64,000 bases of DNA, taken from Mobilicoccus pelagius NBRC 104925. GTDB taxonomy: Bacteria > Actinomycetota > Actinomycetes > Actinomycetales > Dermatophilaceae. The DNA is taken from assembly GCF_000247995.1 (NCBI RefSeq), contig NZ_BAFE01000029.1, forward strand, positions 1-64,000. The letters run 5' to 3'. A program made the translations under genes and the position numbers. Numbering within the stretch: the first letter of the stretch is position 1; the number at the start of each line of letters is the position of its first letter. Positions 47,136 through 54,978 of this stretch are shown in pieces. The notes below the pieces were generated by a model, which did not search any database, was not told the origin of the DNA, and saw nothing but the letters and a program-made list of their open reading frames with translations.

Positions 47136-48440
47136 TCACGCCGAAGGGGTCAGGCGCGCCAAGGTCGAGATCACGTGGTCGTCGACGCCGCCCCCGTGGG
47201 GGTCGGCGAGGCCGGCCATGATCTTGACGACGAAGCGCATGAGCGTGCGGCGTGGGAGTCCGTGGCGGACGGCGAGGCGCATGATCTCGGGGTGCCCGAT
47301 GAGCGAGGCGAAGACGGAGCCGAGACGGAAGTATCCGCCCATCTCCGCCTGCACGGCGGCAGGGTATCGGGCGAGGACACGTTCGCGGGCGGCGTCGTCG
47401 GGATGGGCGAGCGCCTGGACGACGACCTCGGAGGCGAGGCGGGCGGCCTCCATCGCGTGGGCGATGCCCTCCCCGTTGAAGGGGCTGATCATGCCGCCGG
47501 CGTCGCCGAGGAGGAGGAGCCCGTCGGCGTAGTGCGGGACGCGCCCGAGCGCCATGGGCAGCGCCGCTCCACGGACGGCGCCGTCGCGGTGCTCCTCGTC
47601 GAAGGTCCATTCCTCCGGCAGGGTGGCGACCCAGCGGCGGAGGACGTCCTTGTAGTCGACGGTGCCGAAGGCGGGCGAGGTGTCGAGGATGCCGAGGCCG
47701 ACGTTGCTCGTGCCGTCGCCGAGGGCGAAGATCCAGCCGTAGCCGGGCAGGAGGATGCGGCCTGCGGACGGGTCCTGCGGGTCCTTGTCGACCCACAGCT
47801 CCATCCACGACTCCATGTAGTCGTCGTGGCTGCGGGGCGTGCGGTAGTAGGTGCGGACGCCGACGCCCATGGGACGGTCGTCGCGGCGTGGGCGCCCCTC
47901 GGCGACGGCGAGGCGGGCGCTGTTGCCGTCGGCGGCGAGCACGACGGGCGCGCGGTAGACGCTCCGCTCCCCCGTGGGTCGGCCCCGACCGTCGACGTGC
48001 TTGACCTCGACCCCGCGGACGCGTCCGGCGTCGTCGTGGAGGGGCCCGGTGACGGAGGCCCCTTGGACGAGATGGGCGCCGCGGCTCTCGGCGTGGCGGG
48101 CCAAGACGTGGTCGAACCCGGCCCGGGGCATCGCGAGGCCGTACGGCGGATAGGTGGCGACGTCGGGCCAGTCGATCTCGACGATGTGTCCCCCACCGAC
48201 GAGACGCAGGCCCCGGTTGCGGATCCACCCCTCGGACTCCGGGTGGGGAACGCCCAGCGCGAGGAGCTCCTTGACCGCACGCGGGGTGAGACCGTCGCCG
48301 CAGATCTTGTCGCGGGGGAACGTCGCCTTCTCGAGGAGCGCGACGTCGAGCCCGGCTCCGGCGAGGTAGGCCGCCGCCGTGGCACCGGCCGGGCCGGCGC
48401 CGACGACAACGACGTCCGCGTCGATGGTGGGGATCTGCAC
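47136..48440 (-). CDS. menJ: Geranylgeranyl-reductase-family flavoprotein, MenJ-like menaquinone tail reductase
   Basis: A 434-residue FAD protein. The N-terminal dinucleotide fold is 'DVVVVGAGPAGATAAAYLAG' near residue 9, followed by 'FPRDKICGDGLTPRAVKEL' near 42; the second FAD motif 'LLLGDAGGMISPFNGEGI' (part) lies near 305. This matches the geranylgeranyl reductase family. Position eight bases after menG and just before nuoA, with the polyprenyl synthase at the far end of nuo, matches mycobacterial MenJ, which saturates one isoprene unit of menaquinone. The GTG at 48440 is the start. The degree of saturation is not predictable. Confidence 0.82.
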   Translation of the reverse strand: MQIPTIDADVVVVGAGPAGATAAAYLAGAGLDVALLEKATFPRDKICGDGLTPRAVKELLALGVPHPESEGWIRNRGLRLVGGGHIVEIDWPDVATYPPYGLAMPRAGFDHVLARHAESRGAHLVQGASVTGPLHDDAGRVRGVEVKHVDGRGRPTGERSVYRAPVVLAADGNSARLAVAEGRPRRDDRPMGVGVRTYYRTPRSHDDYMESWMELWVDKDPQDPSAGRILLPGYGWIFALGDGTSNVGLGILDTSPAFGTVDYKDVLRRWVATLPEEWTFDEEHRDGAVRGAALPMALGRVPHYADGLLLLGDAGGMISPFNGEGIAHAMEAARLASEVVVQALAHPDDAARERVLARYPAAVQAEMGGYFRLGSVFASLIGHPEIMRLAVRHGLPRRTLMRFVVKIMAGLADPHGGGVDDHVISTLARLTPSA

Positions 48441-48447
48441 CGGTGCC

Positions 48448-49137
48448 TCAGGCGTAGGCGCGGTGGATCGCGACGATGCCGCCGAGGAGGTTGCGCCACT
48501 CGACGCCGCGCCATCCGGCGCCGCCGATCGTCGTGGCGAGACGGTCCTGATCGGGCCAGTCGCGGATGGACTCGGCGAGGTAGACGTAGGACTCCGGGTC
48601 CGAGCTCACCGCGCGGGCGATCGTGGGCAGCGAACCCATGATGTAGCGGGTGTAGACCTCGCGGAACATCGGCTGCACGGGCGCGCTGAACTCGCAGATG
48701 ACGAGACGACCACCGGGGCGGGTGACGCGACGAAACTCGGCGAGCGCCGCTGCGTACTCGCGCACGTTGCGCAGGCCGTAGGACATCGTCACGACGTCGA
48801 CGGAGGCATCGGCGAGCGGGAGCGACGTGGCGTCGGCGGCGACGAAGTCGAGGTCGGTGTACCGACGCTTGCCCTCACGCAGCATGCCGAGGGAGAAGTC
48901 GGCGGAGATGACGTGCGCACCCGCCTCGCGGAACGGGAGGCTGCTCGTGCCCGTGCCGGCCGCGATGTCGAGGACGACCTCGCCCGGTCCCGCGTCGACG
49001 GCCTCGGTGACGACCTTGCGCCAGGAGCGCACCAGGCCGGCGGTCATGACGTCGTTCGTGAGGTCGTAACGGGCGGCGACCGCATCGAACATCCGGGCGA
49101 CGTCCGAGGGCTCCTTGTCCAGGCCTGCGCGCATCAT
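48448..49137 (-). CDS. menG: Demethylmenaquinone methyltransferase
   Basis: A 229-residue SAM-dependent methyltransferase performing the final methylation of menaquinone. The family pattern is complete: '[22 protein letters not shown]' (part) near residue 12, the SAM motif '[15 protein letters not shown]' near 54, '[16 protein letters not shown]' and '[15 protein letters not shown]' near 110, ending '[11 protein letters not shown]'. Two consecutive ATG codons occur (49137 and 49134); the second has GGGAG at a workable distance. A GAGGAT six bases before the first ATG could make it leaderless. The first ATG overlaps the stop of a small repeat ORF. Confidence 0.93.
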   Translation of the reverse strand: MMRAGLDKEPSDVARMFDAVAARYDLTNDVMTAGLVRSWRKVVTEAVDAGPGEVVLDIAAGTGTSSLPFREAGAHVISADFSLGMLREGKRRYTDLDFVAADATSLPLADASVDVVTMSYGLRNVREYAAALAEFRRVTRPGGRLVICEFSAPVQPMFREVYTRYIMGSLPTIARAVSSDPESYVYLAESIRDWPDQDRLATTIGGAGWRGVEWRNLLGGIVAIHRAYA

Positions 49138-49304
49138 GCTCCCATCCTCTCACCACGGCCGGGGCCGCTGTGCTCGTCGCGGCGGAGGCCGCTGTGCTCG
49201 TCGCGGCGGAGGCCGCCGTGCTTCCTCGCGGCCGGGGCCACGTGCCCGCCGCGATCGTCGCGATCGGGTCGTTCCTGTTGGTCGTACTCGTACATCGTGC
49301 TCAT
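49134..49304 (-). CDS. Possible small repeat-containing ORF coupled to menG (56 residues)
   Basis: A 57-codon frame from ATG 49304 to TGA 49134-49136, whose stop overlaps the first menG ATG as ATGA. The product would be very polar and charged, beginning '[20 protein letters not shown]' and containing the eight-residue repeats 'HGGLRRDE', 'HSGLRRDE', 'HSGPGRGE' encoded by a 24-bp tandem repeat that stays in frame. I recognise no family. Against it: no Shine-Dalgarno or TANNNT element before the start, and high-GC sequence generates chance frames. For it: the in-frame repeat and the coupling overlap. Confidence 0.3.
   Translation of the reverse strand: MSTMYEYDQQERPDRDDRGGHVAPAARKHGGLRRDEHSGLRRDEHSGPGRGERMGA
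49163..49234 (-). repeat. 24-bp tandem repeat, three units
   Basis: Units at 49163-49186 and 49187-49210 are identical (GGCCGCTGTGCTCGTCGCGG plus CGGA on the plus strand); 49211-49234 is a diverged third copy. The period is eight codons and lies inside the small ORF upstream of menG. Confidence 0.85.
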
Positions 49305-49386
49305 GGTCGGGCCGGTCGTCGGCGTGGTCCGACGGCGCCGGGTGTCGGGCCGGCCCCGCTTCGTCCGTGCGCCGGGTGGGACCGGG

Positions 49387-50676
49387 TCAGGTGCGCTCCT
49401 CGCCGGCGAGCGCGGTGCGCATGGGGACGAGCTTGGCGTCGGACTCGGCGAGTTCGGAGGCGGGGTCGGACCCCGCGACGATGCCGCACCCGGCGAAGAG
49501 GCGCATGTGGTGCCCGTCGGGGTCGACGGCGCCGCTGCGCAGGGCGATGCCCCATTCGCCGTCGCCGTGGGCGTCGATCCAGCCGACGGGGCCGGCGTAG
49601 CGGGCGCGGTCCATGTGTTCGAGTTCGGTGATGACGGCCTCGGCCGCGGGCTTGGGCGTGCCGCAGACCGCCGCCGAGGGGTGGAGCGCCTGCGCGAGGG
49701 AGAGGACGGAGGCCCCGTTCGTGAGGCGTCCGGCGACGTCGGTCGCGAGGTGCATGACGTTCGGCAGGTGGAGGACGAACGGCGACTCGGGCGTGTTCAC
49801 CGAGGTGCAGAACCGGGCGATGACGTCCGCGACGGAACGCACCGCGTACTCGTGCTCCTCGAGGTCCTTGCTCGACCGGGCGAGGGACGCCGCGAGTGCG
49901 AGGTCGCGTTCGTCGTCGCCGGTGCGGCGGATCGTGCCCGCGAGGATGCGGGAGGTGACGAGGCCGCGTTCGAGGCGGACGAGCATCTCCGGCGTCGCGC
50001 CGACGAGGCCGTCGACGGCGAAGACCCAGGTGTTCGCGTAGGACTCGGCGAGGCGGTGGAGGAGGAAACGGGGGTCGATGGGCCGTTCGGCCTCGGCGAG
50101 CAGGTCGCGGGCGAGGACGACCTTGTCGAGGTCACCGGCGGTGATGCGACGGACGGCCTCGGCGACGGCGGTCTCGTAGGCGGGTCCGGGGAGGGCGCCG
50201 TCGGCGAACGTGACGACGCCGGGGCCCTGGGGGGCCGGTTGCGGGTCGGGCACGACCGCGGTGTCGGCGCTGCTGACGGCGGTGCCCGTCGACCACGTCG
50301 TCGTCGTGACGAAGCAGCGGCCGTCGCGGCGGCCGAGGACGACCCGCGGCACGACGAGCATCGACTCCTCGTGGGAGTCGACGGAGTAGGCGAAGGAGCC
50401 GAACGCGATCGGGCCGGAGCCGACGACCCCTACCTCGTCGTGGATCTCGGCCTCGGCGATCGTGTCGCGCCACCACAGCTCGGCGTCGCAGAAACGGGAG
50501 GCGCCGCAGGTGGCGATGCCGGCGACCCGGCCCCAGCCGACGAGTCCGTCGCCGCCCCTCACCCATGCGGAGATCTCACGCCCGGGGGCGTCGGCGGGGA
50601 GGCGCTGGAGGAGGTCGGAGACGTCGCCGACCTCGCGCGTGCGCGCGACGAGATGAGCAGGAACGTCCGAGGTCAC
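49387..50676 (-). CDS. menF: Isochorismate synthase (menaquinone pathway)
   Basis: A 429-residue chorismate-binding enzyme that isomerises chorismate to isochorismate, the committed step to menaquinone. The catalytic domain is seen in 'DLDKVVLARDLLAEAER' near residue 190, 'SRILAGTIRRTGDDERD' near 250, 'SSKDLEEHEYAVRSVADVI' near 275 (the active-site Lys/Glu helix) and 'LHPSAAVCGTPKPAAEAVI' near 340. I choose GTG 50676, eight bases after TAGGGT (leaderless-type promoter); a more upstream ATG would begin within the promoter. An anthranilate or salicylate synthase is disfavoured by the men context. Confidence 0.88.
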   Translation of the reverse strand: MTSDVPAHLVARTREVGDVSDLLQRLPADAPGREISAWVRGGDGLVGWGRVAGIATCGASRFCDAELWWRDTIAEAEIHDEVGVVGSGPIAFGSFAYSVDSHEESMLVVPRVVLGRRDGRCFVTTTTWSTGTAVSSADTAVVPDPQPAPQGPGVVTFADGALPGPAYETAVAEAVRRITAGDLDKVVLARDLLAEAERPIDPRFLLHRLAESYANTWVFAVDGLVGATPEMLVRLERGLVTSRILAGTIRRTGDDERDLALAASLARSSKDLEEHEYAVRSVADVIARFCTSVNTPESPFVLHLPNVMHLATDVAGRLTNGASVLSLAQALHPSAAVCGTPKPAAEAVITELEHMDRARYAGPVGWIDAHGDGEWGIALRSGAVDPDGHHMRLFAGCGIVAGSDPASELAESDAKLVPMRTALAGEERT

Positions 50677-50684
50677 AACCGTGC

Positions 50685-50690
50685 ACCCTA
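50685..50690 (-). promoter_or_regulatory. -10 element of menF
   Basis: TAGGGT on the minus strand, eight bases before the GTG at 50676; a leaderless or nearly leaderless message is likely. Confidence 0.45.
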
Positions 50691-50766
50691 CCCCGCCGCC
50701 GCGCATGCCCGTGCCTCGACCGCGGCGCGCGGAGGACGCGCAGGCGCGGCCGGCGGGTGGGGGCGC

Positions 50767-52020
50767 TCAGAAGGAGAGACCACCGAGCGGTGCGGCGCCG
50801 GTGGCGAACGCCGAGGTGAGCGTCGCGACGGCACCGGGGGCGTGCTCGACGATCCGCCCCTGCGCGGCGAGGGCGGTGGGGCCGACGAGACCGAGGAAGG
50901 TCTCCCCCAGCGCCGCCACGTCGAGCGAGACGTCGGGCGCCTCGTGGGAGCGGTCGCACGTCGCCTTCCCCGACGCGTCGACGTGGAGGTGCCACGTGCC
51001 GCGGTTCTCCTCGAGCACGGGGTCGGCGACGACGAGTCGGACGTCGAGGGGCGCGCCGTAACCGCGGGCGACGAGCATGCGACCGACGTCGACGGGCCGG
51101 AGCCACAGCGCGTCGGAGATCCGCACGCGGCGGAGACGGATCCCGCCGGCCCACCCGAGGAGGGGGTCGTCGACGCCCCGGCCGACGAACCGGGCCTCGG
51201 CCGTGAGGTCCATGTCGACGAGACGCCGACCGAGCGCGAGGAGCGCCCCCGCGTCGACGGCCGTGACGAGGTCGACGGCGACCGTGCCCTCGGGACGTCC
51301 GTCCTCCCAGCGTGCCTTGCGGGTCAGGATCGCCGCGCCGACGTCGCGCCCGTCACGGGTGGCGACGAGCGCCCGCCGCGGTTCGACGCCCCGCCGCGCC
51401 TCGGGGACGTCACGGAGGACGCTGCGCCAACACCGTTCCGGCAGGACGACGGTTCCGAGCGCCGGGGAGTCGAGGAGGACGTCGCGGAGGCGGGCGGCGA
51501 CGGTGTCGTCGTCGAGATCGGTGACGAGCCCGGTCGTCGTCCGGTCGGCGAGGGCGACGACGGTCTGGGGCGCGGTGATCTCCGTGCCGCGGCCCAGGGT
51601 GTACGTGACGTTGTGACTGGCGACGCCGTACCCGAACCGGCCGTAGATGCCCGGCTCGGAGGCGTGGAGCCCGACGATCGCCTCACCACGCTCCCGCGCC
51701 TCGCGCAGGTGGTGGCGGATCATCGTGCCGAGCACCCCACGGCGCCGCACGTCGGGGTGGACGCCGACCCACGTGAGTCCGTTCACGGGAACGAGTCGTG
51801 TGCCCTCGGCCGGGGTTCCGGGGACGCGCACCCGCAGGTCGTAGGAGGAGTAGAGCCCCGCAGGCCCGTCCGGCAGGTCGGGGTGCTCCGCGAGGAACGT
51901 ACGCTCGAGGTCGAGACCCGAGAGGGCGTGCTCGGGCGGAACCCGGGTGGGGTCGCCCGCGAACGCGAGGGTGTCGAGGGCGTGGACGGCCCGTGAGTCG
52001 GCAGAGGTGGCGGCGCGCAT
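50767..52020 (-). CDS. GNAT acetyltransferase of the Eis type
   Basis: A 417-residue protein with the three-part Eis layout: an N-terminal GNAT domain with 'LTWVGVHPDVRRRGVLGTMI' near residue 75 (acetyl-CoA loop) and 'GIYGRFGYGVAS' near 117 with the catalytic Tyr, a second degenerate GNAT domain, and a C-terminal SCP2-like domain. It ends in Phe ('PLGGLSF'), as Eis enzymes do, where the terminal carboxylate takes part in catalysis. Eis proteins acetylate amines such as aminoglycosides and polyamines; the natural substrate here is unknown. GGTGATC three bases before the ATG is an unusually 3'-shifted Shine-Dalgarno match. It sits between menD and menF. Confidence 0.85.
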   Translation of the reverse strand: MRAATSADSRAVHALDTLAFAGDPTRVPPEHALSGLDLERTFLAEHPDLPDGPAGLYSSYDLRVRVPGTPAEGTRLVPVNGLTWVGVHPDVRRRGVLGTMIRHHLREARERGEAIVGLHASEPGIYGRFGYGVASHNVTYTLGRGTEITAPQTVVALADRTTTGLVTDLDDDTVAARLRDVLLDSPALGTVVLPERCWRSVLRDVPEARRGVEPRRALVATRDGRDVGAAILTRKARWEDGRPEGTVAVDLVTAVDAGALLALGRRLVDMDLTAEARFVGRGVDDPLLGWAGGIRLRRVRISDALWLRPVDVGRMLVARGYGAPLDVRLVVADPVLEENRGTWHLHVDASGKATCDRSHEAPDVSLDVAALGETFLGLVGPTALAAQGRIVEHAPGAVATLTSAFATGAAPLGGLSF

Positions 52021-52065
52021 CGTGATCACCCCACCACCTTCGCCGCCGCGCGGGCCCGTGGCAAC

Positions 52066-52133
52066 GCCTACCCCTCGGACGCGCCTACCCCTCGGACGCG
52101 CCTGCCCCTCGGACGCGCCTGCCCGTCGGACGG
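52066..52133. repeat. 17-bp tandem repeat, four units
   Basis: Four consecutive units of GCCTACCCCTCGGACGC (plus strand) at 52066, 52083, 52100 and 52117; units 1 and 2 are identical, unit 3 has one change, unit 4 has three. They fill the gap between the menD stop and the Eis-like gene start. A period of 17 is not a codon multiple, so they are not a coding repeat. Confidence 0.9.
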
Positions 52134-52144
52134 CGCGCCCGGCG

Positions 52145-54097
52145 TCACTCCGTCGGGGCCGCCGCCGGTGCGGACGCGAGGGGCACCTCGACGACGGTGA
52201 GGCCGTCGGGGATCCGCGCGACCTCCGCCGCGAGCGGCGCCGGCGTCTCCGCCCGCACGTGACGGACCCCGTGTGCGGCGCACAGGGCGGCGAGATCGGT
52301 ACCCGTCGGAGTGCGGAACATCCGCTCGAACACGCCCGGGTGCGCCTCACGGCGGGCCGCGTCCCCGTATTCGAGATCACCGAAGATGGCCCCGCCGTCG
52401 TCGTTGGCGACGATGAGCGTGAGGTCGGGCACGGGCTCCCCCGGGCCGATGAGCAGGCCGTTCGCGTCGTGAAGGAACGTGAGGTCGCCGAGGAGCGCGT
52501 AGGTGGGGCGGTCGTCGGCGAGGGCGAGACCGGTCGCCGTCGACACACAGCCGTCGATGCCCGCGAGGCCACGACTCGCCACGACCTCCGCCTCGTCGGG
52601 TCCACGCAGGCCCCGGACGAGGTCGACGTGACGCACACCGTTGCTCGACCCGAGGAACAGCCGCGACGACGGCGGCAGCGCGGTGAGCAGCGTGTCGGCG
52701 AGGACGGGACCGGCGGGCCAGGCGAGGTCCTCCGCTGTGGACGAGGGCCCCCTCTCCGCGTCCTGCGAGTCCTCCGGGTCCTGTGCCTCGTGCGAGTGGC
52801 GCGCGTCGTCGAGCGCCTCGGCGAGCAGGGCGCGCTCCGTGGCGGACGCCGCCGTCCATGCGGCACGGAACTCCTGGGCCTCCTCCGTCACCGCCCCGAC
52901 GGGGCGTGCGGGCGGGGTCGGGGAGCCATCTGCCGGCACACCCGCTGGGCCGATCGCGGCTCCGGCGCCATCGTCGGCCGCGGCCCCTACTTCGAGGTCT
53001 CCTCCGGCGATGACGGCGCCGCCGTCCGGTCGCGGGTCCCCCGTGGCCGGGGGGAGGAGGCAGGCCGGGTCGTGGACGGCGTGGACGACATGGCCGGGAT
53101 CGGCCCAGCGGGTGTCGCCGGTGACGAGCTCGACGTGCACACCGTCGAGGCGGAGGAGTCGGGCGAGGCTGCGGGAGAGGGTGAGTCGTCCCACGACGAC
53201 GATCCGCTCCGGCCGGAGGGCCTCCTCGTCGGCGACGCGGGCGGCGAGGCGGACGCCGTGCGGCAGACGGCCGACGCCGCCCTCGTTCAGGGCGGGCCCG
53301 AAGGGCTCACCGATGACGGGGTGGCAGCGGCGCGTCGCCCAGGCGACGGCCGCCTCGAGGACGGCGCGCGGCGCGTCACCGAGGACGACGAGGGTGCGCG
53401 CGACCTCGGACAACGCCGGTGAGCCCCACGTGGTCCGACGGGCGGGGACCTGCGTCCACGGCCCCCCGTCGGGACGGCCGGCGAGAGGATCGTCGGCTGC
53501 CGCAGGCGTCCCGGTCCCGGCGAACGCAGGCGCGCCCGTGGGAGCATCGGGTACGAGCGGATCACGGAGGGGCGCGTTGACGTGGACCGGGCCCGGATCC
53601 CCACCGGCCGTCCCCGTCGCCGCCGCGACCGCCCGGTCGATCGCGGTCCGCCATGCGGCGGGCGCTCCGGGACGTGACTCCGGCACCCCGAGGTCGTGGG
53701 ACCACCGCGTGAACGGCCGGAAGAACCCGACCTGGTCGGTGGTCTGGTTGGCGCGGGTGCCGCGCAGCTCCGGCGGCCGGTCGGCGGTGAGGAGCAGCAT
53801 GGGCACGCCCGCCTCATGGGCCTCGAGCAGCGCCGGGGTGAGGTTGGCGACGGCCGTGCCCGACGTCGTGACGACGGGGGCGGGCAGACCGGTGGCCTTT
53901 GCGAGCCCGAGGGCGAGGAACGCGGCGGAGCGTTCGTCGACACGGACGTGGACGCGGAGGCGACCCGCGACCGCGGCCTCGTGGAGGGCGTACGCGAACG
54001 GCGCCGATCGCGAACCCGGGGCGAGGACGATCTCCCGCACACCGAGACGGACGAGCTCGTCGACGACGACACCGGCGAGGGCCTGCTGGGGGTTCAT
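52145..54097 (-). CDS. menD: SEPHCHC synthase MenD
   Basis: A 650-residue thiamine-diphosphate enzyme joining isochorismate and 2-oxoglutarate. Family marks: 'VLAPGSRSAPFAYALHEA' near residue 27, 'HVRVDERSAAFLALGLAK' near 52, 'VVTTSGTAVANLTPALLEA' near 76, 'ALLGDLTFLHDANGLL' near 545 and the cofactor loop 'VANDDGGAIFGDLEYG' near 575. It is about 100 residues longer than typical; most of the excess is an Ala/Gly/Pro/Asp-rich stretch near 390-470. The ATG at 54097 is six bases after CAGAAT with no Shine-Dalgarno. It heads the menD-Eis-menF-menG-menJ run. Confidence 0.94.
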   Translation of the reverse strand: MNPQQALAGVVVDELVRLGVREIVLAPGSRSAPFAYALHEAAVAGRLRVHVRVDERSAAFLALGLAKATGLPAPVVTTSGTAVANLTPALLEAHEAGVPMLLLTADRPPELRGTRANQTTDQVGFFRPFTRWSHDLGVPESRPGAPAAWRTAIDRAVAAATGTAGGDPGPVHVNAPLRDPLVPDAPTGAPAFAGTGTPAAADDPLAGRPDGGPWTQVPARRTTWGSPALSEVARTLVVLGDAPRAVLEAAVAWATRRCHPVIGEPFGPALNEGGVGRLPHGVRLAARVADEEALRPERIVVVGRLTLSRSLARLLRLDGVHVELVTGDTRWADPGHVVHAVHDPACLLPPATGDPRPDGGAVIAGGDLEVGAAADDGAGAAIGPAGVPADGSPTPPARPVGAVTEEAQEFRAAWTAASATERALLAEALDDARHSHEAQDPEDSQDAERGPSSTAEDLAWPAGPVLADTLLTALPPSSRLFLGSSNGVRHVDLVRGLRGPDEAEVVASRGLAGIDGCVSTATGLALADDRPTYALLGDLTFLHDANGLLIGPGEPVPDLTLIVANDDGGAIFGDLEYGDAARREAHPGVFERMFRTPTGTDLAALCAAHGVRHVRAETPAPLAAEVARIPDGLTVVEVPLASAPAAAPTE

Positions 54098-54103
54098 CCC
54101 TCG

Positions 54104-54109
54104 ATTCTG
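54104..54109 (-). promoter_or_regulatory. Leaderless -10-like element of menD
   Basis: CAGAAT on the minus strand, followed by CGAGGG and the ATG at 54097, a six-base spacing. Confidence 0.45.
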
Positions 54110-54180
54110 ACAAGAGCGGGAGGCCTCCCCGCCATCGCCGTCCGATCCGCAGACCCCGGGGACGGGTGTCATGCCGTCCG

Positions 54181-54978
54181 TCAGAGGAGGTGGGGCGTCC
54201 CGGAGGTGGCGGTGCGGACGGCGAGGTCGAACGCCTCGGGGCGGTCGAGACCGGCGGCGAGGGCCGCGGTGAGCGCTCCGGCGAAGCGGTGCGTCGCGTC
54301 GGGGTCGGGCGGCAGGATCCGTGCGGGCTCGTGGCGCAGGTCGTCCCACCAGGAGCCGAACGCGGCGTGGACGGCGAGGGATGCGGGCGGCATCGCGGCG
54401 TCGGCGACGGCCACGGCGCCCGCGGCGTCGACGACGGCCACGTCCGCGAGGGCGGTGGCGTCGGAGAACGCCTCCGACAGCATCGGGTGGAGGTCGAGGA
54501 CGAGCTGCACGTCGGCGTCGTACGCCGCGCGGAGGAGGTCGGGCCGGCGGGCGGCGGTAGGGGCGTCGACGAGGAGTGCGTCCCCGGGACGGCAGGCGGC
54601 GAGTTCCTCGACGGCGGCAGGGATGTCGGCCGGGCCGCCGTCGGGGAGGACGAGGAGCTCGTCGTCGACGCCGGTGCCGACGTCGAGGACGAGATGCTCC
54701 CCCGTCGTCCCCTCGTGGGAGAGGCGGGCACGCAACCGGTCCACACGGAGGGCGTCCGCGCAGCGGCGCCCGGGGTCGTCGTCGCCGACGCCGCCGACGA
54801 GGACGACCTCGACCCCGGTCTCGGCGGCGGTCTCGGCGGCCGCGAGCGCGGCGAGCGCACCGGCGCCACCGAGGTCGGTGCGGCTCTCGGTCGCGAGGCG
54901 CAGGCCGGGCACGGTGGAGGTGAGGAGGTGTCGTCGGTGGAGGACCGCACCGACGACGAGGACACGAGGGTCAGCCAC
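54181..54978 (-). CDS. PfkB-fold (ribokinase-like) protein lacking the catalytic aspartate
   Basis: A 265-residue protein with the sugar-kinase fold: beta-strand start 'RVLVVGAVLHRRHLL', the substrate-side motif 'TDLGGAGALAALAAAE' near residue 37 (normally GG-x-x-x-N), and the C-terminal 'RFAGALTAALAAGLD'. The family's GAGD anion-hole and catalytic-base motif reads 'DATH' here, with His230 where the essential Asp should be. It is also shorter than the usual 300 or so residues. It may therefore be an inactive or re-purposed kinase. GTG 54978 is chosen because it overlaps the nagZ stop by eight bases (GTGGCTGA), giving translational coupling to the upstream gene. Confidence 0.7.
   Translation of the reverse strand: MADPRVLVVGAVLHRRHLLTSTVPGLRLATESRTDLGGAGALAALAAAETAAETGVEVVLVGGVGDDDPGRRCADALRVDRLRARLSHEGTTGEHLVLDVGTGVDDELLVLPDGGPADIPAAVEELAACRPGDALLVDAPTAARRPDLLRAAYDADVQLVLDLHPMLSEAFSDATALADVAVVDAAGAVAVADAAMPPASLAVHAAFGSWWDDLRHEPARILPPDPDATHRFAGALTAALAAGLDRPEAFDLAVRTATSGTPHLL

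Noticed and set aside
49170-49386. Small plus-strand membrane-like frame opposite the menG upstream region
   Set aside because: A short hydrophobic run is visible, but there is no start signal, no family resemblance, and the frame continues only as an Arg/Gly shadow.
48379-51996. Very long plus-strand open frame (about 1200 codons) opposite menG, menF and the Eis-like gene
   Set aside because: It is a GC-bias shadow of minus-strand genes with clear family motifs; its composition is Asp/Gly/Arg/Glu-rich with no domain. The same applies to the long frames opposite nuo genes, nnrD and menD.
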